NCBI GenBank assembly: GCA_964369225.1
Contig: CAYJER010000066.1
Location: 1-6,825 of the forward strand
Origin: SIG603 sp964369225
GTDB lineage: Bacteria > Bacillota > Clostridia > Oscillospirales > Acutalibacteraceae
DNA: 6,825 nucleotides
Direction of reading: 5' to 3'
Shown: piece after piece, positions 1 through 5,234 of the stretch
Layout: each line of letters begins with the position of its first letter
How positions within the stretch are numbered: position 1 is the first letter of the stretch
Program-made: the position numbers and the translations under genes
Notes under the pieces: model-generated
What the model was told of the DNA's origin: nothing
Databases searched by the model: none
Seen by the model: the letters and a program-made list of their open reading frames with translations, nothing else

Positions 1-698
1 GTATCTCGATTAACGATTGTAAGTTTGCCTTTATTTTCTGTGCGTTTCTCTTTTTGAAGAACCCAAACGCCATCTACTGCACCAACTAAACCTGTGCTAC
101 CTGTTAATGTGTTGAGTGGATCTGGGTCGAACATTTTGCGTGTGTGATGAATAAGAACTACTGTTACATTGTGTACCTCTGTAATGGCTCTAATCTTTTG
201 AATATCGTTGTAATCGTGAGAGTAAAGGGAAGTTTCAGCTGTGGTATTTCTGATATGCTCTAAGGTATCAATTACAATTAACTTTGTTGTAGGGTAAGCA
301 GTCATAAATTGATTAACTTGCTCTATAAGTCCGTTGCTAATACCAAGCGATGCAATGGCAAAATGTAAGCGTTCATAGTTGTTATCGCTTTCTTCTATAA
401 CCTCTAACATTCGGCTTTGTAATCGTCTGTAATTGTCCTCTAGGGCAAGATAGAGAACTTCGCCAACTGATGTGTTTTCTTCCCAAAAGTCAGCACCTAC
501 TGATACGGATATGCACATATCAAGTGCAAGCCAACTCTTGCCGATTTTGCCACTACCTGCAAGAATAAAAATACCCTGTGGTAGTAGTTTGTCGATGGCG
601 AATTGCAATGGTTCAAATTTCGTTTGTAACAGCTCGGTGGCTGTCATCGTGGTTAATTGTGCGATTGGTTGATTTGTAATTTCTTTTTCGTTTTTCAT
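1..698 (-). CDS. RepA-like replication ATPase (RecA-fold, AAA_25 type), C-terminus cut by window edge
   Basis: I read 232 codons from the ATG at 698-696 to the window edge without a stop. The protein is a RecA/KaiC-fold ATPase of the kind annotated as RepA or AAA-family ATPase in plasmids and integrative elements, where it acts as a hexameric helicase during element replication. Visible motifs are Walker A AGSGKIGKSW (about residues 47-56), LALEDNYRRLQSRM (84-97) with the likely catalytic glutamate, Walker B KLIVIDTL (139-146), VVLIHHTRK (180-188), and TGSTGLVGAVDGVWVL (199-214). This motif order is typical of RSF1010 RepA-like proteins. An AAAGGA stretch about 10 nt upstream (plus-strand complement near 709-715) supports the start. 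Its 5' side faces the repeat array at 739-1500, as expected if the array is an origin or a leader. The ATPase family is clear; the replication role is inferred from family and context. Confidence 0.85.
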   Translation of the reverse strand, partial: MKNEKEITNQPIAQLTTMTATELLQTKFEPLQFAIDKLLPQGIFILAGSGKIGKSWLALDMCISVSVGADFWEENTSVGEVLYLALEDNYRRLQSRMLEVIEESDNNYERLHFAIASLGISNGLIEQVNQFMTAYPTTKLIVIDTLEHIRNTTAETSLYSHDYNDIQKIRAITEVHNVTVVLIHHTRKMFDPDPLNTLTGSTGLVGAVDGVWVLQKEKRTENKGKLTIVNRD

Positions 699-738
699 AG
701 TTTTGGTTTCCTTTCTTTGTTTAAAATAATTTTGGTTT

Positions 739-1500
739 CTACTAGACAACGGACAAATTTTTCGCTCCAGTATGGGTATTGAAGAAAAATATTTTTATAC
801 CCTCACTTACTAGGCTGTGAGGTTGATGGTTTTTCAACCTTTGAAAAAATATCTTTCTACTATACGGGGAAATTTTCATGTTTTTGGGTATAGTTTTTAA
901 AAATGTGCCTCTACTTTACAACGGACAAAATATTGCCTCTAGTGGGGTATCAATAGAAAATAAATTTATCCTCCTACTTGAAAACCTACAAAACATGATT
1001 GAAAATTGAGTATCAAGAAAAAATTTTAAATACACATTGTGGAGTAAAACCTCATTTTGTTGGGTACAAAATTTAACCTCTCACTTAACAACCTACAAAA
1101 CATATAACGAGTGGCGGGGGTATCTTAAAAAAATATCTTTCTACTATACGGGAGAAAAAGGACGATTTTATAGGGTGTTTTTAAAATGTTTTCACTTAAC
1201 AACCTACAAAAGATGATAAAATTCGCACCATTTGATTTAAATAAATTTGTCCCTCTACTAGACAACCTACAAAACATGGTGCATTTGTCAGGGTATATGC
1301 AAAAAATATTTTTCTACTTAACAACCTACAAAACACGAGCTTGGGTATGGCATTGAAACAGAAAAAATTATCTTCTCACTAGACAACGGACAATTTAACA
1401 CCTTAATTCGAACCCATAAAAAACATTCTTCACTATACGGGGAGAATTTTGCATTTTGTGGGGTAGTTTATAAAGTACATTCCACTTAACAACCTACAAA
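739..1500. repeat. Degenerate two-part repeat array, about 14 units, upstream of repA
   Basis: Reading the plus strand, a core of about 19 bp recurs with its ACT at 741, 805, 859, 913, 976, about 1032 (diverged), 1083, 1143, 1194, 1257, 1316, 1378, 1432 and 1484, a spacing of 51-65 bp. Three main core types alternate. Type A contains ACAACGGACAA (746, 918, 1383). Type B contains CTTAACAACCTACAAA, exact at 1084, 1195, 1317 and 1485, with variants at 974 and 1255. Type C contains ACTATACGGG (859, 1143, 1432). Most units also carry GGGTA 27-35 bp after the ACT (774, 886, 945, 1062, 1118, 1291, 1343, 1461; GGGTG at 1173). The rest of each unit is AT-rich and variable. There is no long reading frame. 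By position it could be an iteron-like origin for the adjacent RepA or a structured leader; its function is unknown. Confidence 0.8.
774..840. other. Three consecutive hairpins within the array
   Basis: Three inverted repeats follow directly on one another. GGGTAT (774-779) pairs with ATACCC (797-802), helped by an internal AAAAA/TTTTT pairing (785-796). CCTCAC (801-806) pairs with GTGAGG (817-822). AGGTTGA (820-826) pairs with TCAACCT (834-840). Neighbouring arms share one or two bases, so not all can be fully formed at once. Being palindromic they can form on either strand. No long U-run follows on the minus strand, so this is not an obvious terminator for a transcript heading into repA. 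Confidence 0.5.
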
Positions 1501-1611
1501 TTGAATTGAAATAGTGAAAATCACTTAACTGTTGCTATGTGTGAGGCAACTCAGAATTTTTACTAAAATTCAAAAAATCTGAAAATTAATCAGTTAGGTA
1601 TTTCAATTTAA
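1501..1611. other. Nested, branched inverted repeat (possible structured RNA or ssDNA element)
   Basis: An outer stem pairs 1501-1513 with 1599-1611 (13 bp, one G-T). It continues as 1524-1531 with 1591-1598 (8 bp, one G-T), leaving a 10-nt internal loop on the left side only. Inside are two smaller hairpins: TTGC (1532-1535) with GCAA (1546-1549), and 1551-1561 with 1572-1582 (10 of 11 pairs). The left part holds a CACTTA core (1522-1527) related to the array unit at 804, so this may be the array's terminal unit. It lies between the array and the cbi promoter. AT-richness raises the chance of accidental pairing. Confidence 0.45.
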
Positions 1612-1668
1612 TACTTTACTAAACGTGAAATTATTTTAAAACTTCTATATCACCAACTAATTTTATAC

Positions 1669-1700
1669 TTGACAAAAGATTGAAATCGTGATAGTATTAT
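1669..1700 (+). promoter_or_regulatory. Candidate sigma-A promoter of the cbi operon
   Basis: A perfect -35 hexamer TTGACA (1669-1674) is followed after 17 bp by TAGTAT (1692-1697), with TATTAT (1695-1700, 20-bp spacing) as a weaker alternative -10. Transcription would begin near 1704-1708, exactly at the 5' edge of the cobalamin riboswitch, which supports the call. Confidence 0.7.
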
Positions 1701-1704
1701 AAAA

Positions 1705-1906
1705 AATGTGTTGTTACAGCCGTAAGGATTATTCTAGGCTGAACATGAGATGGAACAGGGTGAGACTCCCGACGTTGTCCGGCACCGTAAGTGTGAAACC
1801 ATACCGAGATGGCTTAGCTATTGGAACGAAAGTTCGTCACTGCTTTACGTGGGAAGGTAGGATATGGTTGTAAGAATTTATTCTATAACACAAGTCGGTA
1901 GACTTA
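1705..1906 (+). promoter_or_regulatory. Cobalamin (B12) riboswitch
   Basis: The stretch has the conserved blocks of the cobalamin riboswitch in order. GGAACAGGGTGAGACTCCC (1752-1770) corresponds to the GGGAA..GGTGAAA.TCC core. Next comes a GGCACCGTAAGTGTGA segment (1781-1795), then a GAAC-GAAA-GTTC tetraloop hairpin (1824-1835), CACTG (1838-1842) and GGGAAGG (1851-1857). The 3' box AAGTCGGTAGAC (1892-1903) corresponds to the AG.C.GGAGACC B12-box segment. AACCATA (1797-1803) pairs with TATGGTT (1863-1869). It precedes a cobalt transporter operon, a standard target of this riboswitch. Ligand binding is expected to reduce expression, here probably through the terminator at 1973. Exact ends are approximate. 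Confidence 0.9.
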
Positions 1907-1972
1907 ACATTGTTATATTTGCTTTTTACTATATATTTTAATTTTATTAAGATACATAGTCTGTTATCGTAC

Positions 1973-2021
1973 AAAAACGGGTACGTCAATTTGGTGCACA
2001 AAATTGACATACCCGTTTTTT
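1973..2021 (+). terminator. Intrinsic terminator in the cbi leader (riboswitch expression platform)
   Basis: The arm 1973-1992 (AAAAACGGGTACGTCAATTT) pairs with 2000-2020 around a short loop (about 1993-1999), with one C-A mismatch, and ends in a U-run. It sits about 70 nt after the riboswitch and about 30 nt before the cbiM ribosome binding site, so it should gate transcription into the operon. A competing small hairpin, CGTAC (1968-1972) with GTACG (1981-1985), overlaps the left arm and could act as part of an antiterminator. Confidence 0.85.
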
Positions 2022-2049
2022 ATATTAAAATAACAAAAGGAGAATTAAA

Positions 2050-2793
2050 ATGGAAAGAAAAATCAAAGCGTTATCTTTTATCCCTATAATTATTAGTATG
2101 TTTTCAACCCAAGCCTATGCGATGCACATAATGGAAGGTTTTTTACCTGCTAGTTGGAGTATCGCTTGGAGTGCGATTGCATGTCCATTTTTTGTGTTCG
2201 GCTTTTATTCTATTAAGAAAAATGTATCGGGTTCTTCAAGGAAATTACTATTACTTGCAATGTGTGGTGCATTTGCATTTGTTTTATCTGCACTTAAAAT
2301 TCCATCTGTAACAGGCAGTAGTTCTCACCCTACTGGTGTAGGAATAGGTGCAATTTTATTCGGTCCCTTAGCAATGACAGTTATCGGCACTATTGTTTTA
2401 TTGTTTCAAGCATTACTTTTAGCACATGGTGGTATTACCACACTTGGAGCAAACGCATTTTCAATGGCTATCGTAGGTCCATTTGTTTCATATTTCACTT
2501 ACAAAATATTTGCAAAACTTAAACTAAATAAAAGTGTTTCAATATTTTTAGCTGTTTTTTTAGGTGATTTCCTTACATATGTAACAACATCTCTGCAGCT
2601 TGGTTTAGCATTTGCTGATGCCAGTGGTGGTGTAATAGCTGCAACGACTGAATTCTTGGGAGTTTTTGCAATAACACAACTTCCAATAGCGATATCCGAG
2701 GGAATACTTGCAATCATCTTCTTTAGCATAATAGAGAAGTATAGCACTGACGAAGTTAACGAACTTTTGATAAGAAAAGAGGTTAGACAATGA
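2050..2793 (+). CDS. cbiM: CbiM, cobalt-binding membrane component of the cobalt ECF transporter
   Basis: CbiM is the substrate-specific integral membrane protein of the CbiMNQO cobalt importer. It binds Co2+ outside the cell for use in corrin synthesis. Residues 1-24 form a signal peptide with an AYA cleavage site, exposing the mature N-terminus MHIMEGFLP (25-33). In this family the N-terminal amine and the second-position histidine (here H26) are metal ligands. A further conserved histidine lies in SSSHPTGVGIG (H93), and the LAHGGITTLGANAFSMAIVGP-type block follows (H126). Several hydrophobic segments span the rest, and the 247-residue length is normal for signal-peptide-bearing CbiM. AAAGGAG (2036-2042) sits 7 nt before the ATG. 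The stop overlaps cbiN by ATGA, indicating translational coupling. NikM is a close relative, but the cbiN neighbour and B12 riboswitch favour cobalt. Confidence 0.95.
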   Translation: MERKIKALSFIPIIISMFSTQAYAMHIMEGFLPASWSIAWSAIACPFFVFGFYSIKKNVSGSSRKLLLLAMCGAFAFVLSALKIPSVTGSSSHPTGVGIGAILFGPLAMTVIGTIVLLFQALLLAHGGITTLGANAFSMAIVGPFVSYFTYKIFAKLKLNKSVSIFLAVFLGDFLTYVTTSLQLGLAFADASGGVIAATTEFLGVFAITQLPIAISEGILAIIFFSIIEKYSTDEVNELLIRKEVRQ

Positions 2794-3074
2794 AACTTTG
2801 GAAAAGAAATTTAATATTGCTAGCTGTTGTAGCTGTTTTTGCAATAATACCATTAGTCACAATCGATAATAGTGAATTTGGTGGAGCAGACGGTAAGGCT
2901 GAGGAATTAATTATGGAAATTGCACCGTCTTATGAACCCTGGTTTTCCTCAATCATTGAACTACCAGGTGGCGAAACTGAATCTTTGCTTTTTTGCCTTC
3001 AAGCTGCAATTGGTGGTATTATAATCGGATTTGGTATTGGTAGAATAAGTGCTAATCCCAAAAATAAAACTTAA
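2790..3074 (+). CDS. cbiN: CbiN, small accessory membrane protein of the cobalt transporter
   Basis: CbiN is a small two-helix membrane protein that works with CbiM and is needed for cobalt loading. This 94-residue protein has a hydrophobic helix at about 8-25 and another at about 65-84, joined by an extracytoplasmic loop with the family motifs FGGADGKAEELI (30-41), YEPWF (48-52) and LPGGETESLLFCLQAAIGG (58-76). The start overlaps the cbiM stop by 4 bp, with AAAAGAGG (2775-2782) upstream. The stop falls 3 nt before the inverted-repeat arm that covers the cbiQ ribosome binding site, which may tie cbiQ translation to cbiN. The CbiN family is specific to cobalt systems; nickel systems use NikN or NikL instead. 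Confidence 0.93.
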   Translation: MKLWKRNLILLAVVAVFAIIPLVTIDNSEFGGADGKAEELIMEIAPSYEPWFSSIIELPGGETESLLFCLQAAIGGIIIGFGIGRISANPKNKT

Positions 3075-3077
3075 TTA

Positions 3078-3177
3078 AAAGGTGGTATACAATGCATATT
3101 ATCGATAAACTTTCTTATTCATCAAAAATTGCAACAAATTCAGCAAGGGAAAAGATAATATTTTGTATACCACCTTT
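3078..3177 (+). promoter_or_regulatory. 15-bp perfect inverted repeat enclosing the cbiQ ribosome binding site and start
   Basis: Positions 3078-3092 (AAAGGTGGTATACAA) are perfectly complementary to 3163-3177 (TTGTATACCACCTTT). The left arm contains the cbiQ Shine-Dalgarno AAAGGTGG and the A of its ATG; the right arm lies at codons 24-29 of cbiQ, with a 70-nt loop. In mRNA this would hide the cbiQ start. The cbiN stop is only 3 nt upstream, so a ribosome finishing cbiN would open the left arm. The pairing is seen directly; the regulatory role is inference. Confidence 0.6.
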
Positions 3178-3883
3178 GTTTTTTTGCTTGCTATCATCTT
3201 CATACATTTTATATACTATTATTTTTGTTGTTATGTCATATTCAACATTAAAATACAGTGCTTTAAACATTAAACAATATTTAAAACTAATTCTTTTGCC
3301 TGCTTCTTTTATATTATTGGGTTTAATAACAATTGTCTTTAATATATCTAACATTGAAATAAGCGACGTGTTATTTAGTTTTAACATATTTAATATAAGT
3401 ATTTATGCAAGTGAAAAAGGCGTTGTACTCGCAACTAATATACTTTTAAGAGCCTTAGCTTGCATATCTTGCTTTTATTTTCTAATTTTAAATACACCTA
3501 TGAATAACCTATTTTCATATTTGCAAAAATTAAAAGTACCTGATTTGCTTATTACATTAACAGAACTTATCTATAGATTTTCTTTTGTTTTATTGGGGGA
3601 ACTGGAAAGAATACGCACTGCTCAGTTATCAAGATTAGGTTATTTGAATTTTAAAAACGGAATACAAGCATCAGCTCAAATCTTAGCCATAACATTTGAG
3701 AGTGCACTTAATAGAGTAAACAACATTGATATTGTTTTGCAAGCACGATGTTTTGATGGAACCTTTAATGTAATTTCTACTACGGAGAACACCACAAATT
3801 TATTGAGAGTTAAAACTATTATATTAAATGGAAGCTTATTGATTTTTTTTATTGTGGAGGTGTACTTTAAATGGATATATTAA
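3092..3883 (+). CDS. cbiQ: CbiQ, transmembrane coupling (T) component of the cobalt ECF transporter
   Basis: CbiQ is the EcfT-type membrane protein that links the CbiM substrate component to the CbiO ATPase. The N-terminus IIDKLSYSSK (3-12) is the family signature. Hydrophobic helices lie at about 23-55, 66-84, 112-134 and 243-258. Between them is the cytoplasmic coupling region starting at TPMNNLFSYLQKLKVPDLL (135-153), followed by LERIRTAQLSRLGY (171-184). QARCFDG (217-223) is the second ATPase-contact motif and has Cys where Gly (ARG) is usual. The 263-residue length is typical. AAAGGTGG lies 6 nt before the ATG but is contained in a 15-bp inverted repeat. The 3' end overlaps cbiO by 13 bp. 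Confidence 0.93.
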   Translation: MHIIDKLSYSSKIATNSAREKIIFCIPPLFFCLLSSSYILYTIIFVVMSYSTLKYSALNIKQYLKLILLPASFILLGLITIVFNISNIEISDVLFSFNIFNISIYASEKGVVLATNILLRALACISCFYFLILNTPMNNLFSYLQKLKVPDLLITLTELIYRFSFVLLGELERIRTAQLSRLGYLNFKNGIQASAQILAITFESALNRVNNIDIVLQARCFDGTFNVISTTENTTNLLRVKTIILNGSLLIFFIVEVYFKWIY

Positions 3884-4719
3884 ATTTGAAAAATTTATCA
3901 TATAAATATTCAGACGGAACAATGGCACTTAAAAATATTAATATAAATATTGAAAAAGGTAGTAGTGTTGCTGTTTTAGGTGGAAATGGGTCTGGAAAAT
4001 CAACTTTATTTCTACATTGTAATGGTATTTTTAAGCCTTCCGAAGGCGAAGTTTACTATAATGGTGAAAAAGTAAAATATACTAAAAATGCTCTTTTTGA
4101 ATTAAGGCGTGATGTTGGTATCGTTTTTCAAAATTCAGATGAGCAATTATTTTCATCAAGCGTTGAAAATGATATTTTGTTTGGTATGAAAAACTTAAAA
4201 TTGGATGAAAGTGAGATTGATAGAAGATTTAAGGAAGTAACAAAAAGAACAGGAGTTTTAAATTTTTTAAATAAACCAACACATGCATTGAGCTTTGGTC
4301 AAAAGAAAAGAGTTGCTATCGCAGGTGTTCTTGCAATGCAACCATCAATAATTATTTTGGATGAACCAACAGCTGGCTTAGACCCTCACGGTACTAGCGA
4401 AATACTTCAGCTGATTACTGAAATAAAAAAAGATTTAGGAATAACTATAATTTTTTCAACTCACGAAATAGATTTAGTTCCACTTTATAGCGATAAAGCT
4501 ATAATATTAAATAATGGAGAAGTTGTATATAGTGGTGATTTAAATTACCTATGGAATAATCCGAACATACTTCGTGAAAATAATTTGAGATTACCAAGAA
4601 TTTCTCATCTTATGGAAGTCCTTTCGATTAAAGATAACTGGAGCCTAAGTGACTATTATCCAACTATTTCTACTGCTAGAACAGCTTTGAATTCTTGTGT
4701 GAAAAATAGTTTGAAATGA
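3871..4719 (+). CDS. cbiO: CbiO, ATP-binding component of the cobalt ECF transporter
   Basis: CbiO is the cytoplasmic ABC ATPase that powers cobalt import through CbiQ and CbiM. All ABC motifs are intact: Walker A GGNGSGKST (37-45), Q-loop VFQNSDEQLF (85-94, Q87), signature LSFGQKKR (140-147), Walker B IIILDEPTAGLD (160-171) and switch histidine STHEIDL (H198). The signature has Phe in place of the usual first Gly of LSGGQ; CbiO/EcfA proteins often vary there. The C-terminal extension after about residue 225 includes LPRISHLMEVL, as in other CbiO. Length 282 is normal. GGAGG (3856-3860) sits 10 nt upstream inside cbiQ, and the 13-bp overlap suggests coupling and matched stoichiometry. It is the last gene of the operon. 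Confidence 0.95.
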   Translation: MDILNLKNLSYKYSDGTMALKNININIEKGSSVAVLGGNGSGKSTLFLHCNGIFKPSEGEVYYNGEKVKYTKNALFELRRDVGIVFQNSDEQLFSSSVENDILFGMKNLKLDESEIDRRFKEVTKRTGVLNFLNKPTHALSFGQKKRVAIAGVLAMQPSIIILDEPTAGLDPHGTSEILQLITEIKKDLGITIIFSTHEIDLVPLYSDKAIILNNGEVVYSGDLNYLWNNPNILRENNLRLPRISHLMEVLSIKDNWSLSDYYPTISTARTALNSCVKNSLK

Positions 4720-4742
4720 TGTGTTGTAGCATCAGCATAACA

Positions 4743-4781
4743 AAAACAGCTAACTGACTTGTATTGTCAATTAGCTGTTTT
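4743..4781. terminator. Bidirectional intrinsic terminator between cbiO and tnpV
   Basis: AAAACAGCTAACTGAC (4743-4758) pairs with 4766-4781 around a 7-nt loop, with one C-A mismatch. Read rightwards it ends in TTTTA; read leftwards it ends in TTTTTG. It lies 24 nt after the cbiO stop and 4 nt after the tnpV stop on the other strand, so it can end both converging transcripts. Confidence 0.88.
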
Positions 4782-4784
4782 ACT

Positions 4785-5135
4785 TTATGCATAAACTATT
4801 ACACTGAATATAATTTCCTCAATCTGTGCCACAATATTATTCATTCTGCCAACCCATTCAAGTTGATTTGACATTTTAAGTTCATTTGTCACACCATATA
4901 TCTCTTTATATTGAGGTATTAACACATCAAGAAGATGCTGTGCTTGGTCATCAACATCATTTAAATGTGGCACTAGCTTTTCGCTAAGTAGTAAATGATT
5001 AAATAACGCACTGTGATGCTCCATAAGATAAGTTTTTCGCATTCGCCCATACTTGCCTAACGGCTTATAATTCTCATTAGATAATTTAATATCGGGGATA
5101 TAATAATCTCCAGTCTTGATATAATTTAGTTTCAT
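4785..5135 (-). CDS. tnpV: TnpV-like transposon-associated protein
   Basis: The 116-residue protein matches the TnpV family from clostridial mobile elements such as Tn4451. Its features are GDYYIPDIKL near the N-terminus, then KPLGKYGRMRKTYLMEHHSALFNHLL, NDVDDQAQHLLDVLIPQ, and WVGRMNNIVAQIEEII at the C-terminus. The GKYGRMRKTYL-type block and the DQAQ stretch are what I recognise. It is a small cytoplasmic, mainly helical protein; its role is poorly defined, and it is not the recombinase. I chose the ATG at 5135-5133 because AGAGAGG lies 8 nt upstream. An in-frame GTG at 5144-5142 would add three residues but abuts that Shine-Dalgarno. No transposase or serine recombinase is in the window, so here it serves as a mobile-element marker. 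A perfect TATAAT (complement of 5224-5229) occurs upstream, without a good -35. Confidence 0.85.
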   Translation of the reverse strand: MKLNYIKTGDYYIPDIKLSNENYKPLGKYGRMRKTYLMEHHSALFNHLLLSEKLVPHLNDVDDQAQHLLDVLIPQYKEIYGVTNELKMSNQLEWVGRMNNIVAQIEEIIFSVIVYA

Positions 5136-5153
5136 ATTCTGCACCTCTCTAAT

Positions 5154-5234
5154 TTATTTCGAGCTTAGAAGTTCGTATCCCTGTTCTAGTTTTATTTTTA
5201 GGCAACTAAACTCTTCACCATCTATTATAATAGC
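5154..5234 (-). pseudogene. Orphan reading-frame tail between traG and tnpV
   Basis: On the minus strand, a frame different from traG runs from the traG end to a TAA at 5156-5154 and reads AIIIDGEEFSCLKIKLEQ, then GYELLSSK. The sequence is protein-like, but it has no start codon or ribosome binding site of its own and enters from within traG. It looks like the 3' end of another gene joined to traG by recombination. Alternatively it is a frame-shifted, diverged piece of the TraG C-terminus, whose family usually continues with a DEIAVMDGGKCILQL-like stretch; the resemblance is weak. It ends 18 nt before the tnpV start. I do not recognise the family. Confidence 0.4.

Noticed and set aside
472..672. 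Plus-strand frame of 66 codons
   Set aside because: It lies antisense to the RepA-like gene, which has clear Walker motifs; it has no family features.
739..1500. CRISPR array
   Set aside because: The repeats are degenerate, of several types, contain a second conserved motif within each interval, vary in spacing, and have no cas genes nearby.
2499..2853. Minus-strand frames opposite cbiM and cbiN
   Set aside because: They are antisense shadows of well-supported genes, with no ribosome binding sites or recognisable domains.
3115..3387. Minus-strand frame opposite cbiQ
   Set aside because: Antisense to a clear CbiQ; its content follows from the complement of the membrane-protein codons.
2050..4719. 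Nickel rather than cobalt transporter
   Set aside because: A true CbiN, not NikN or NikL, lies between cbiM and cbiQ, and the leader is a cobalamin riboswitch; both point to cobalt.
4785..5135. TnpV as an active transposase
   Set aside because: The protein is about 116 residues with no DDE, HUH, tyrosine or serine recombinase motif; it is only an element-associated protein.
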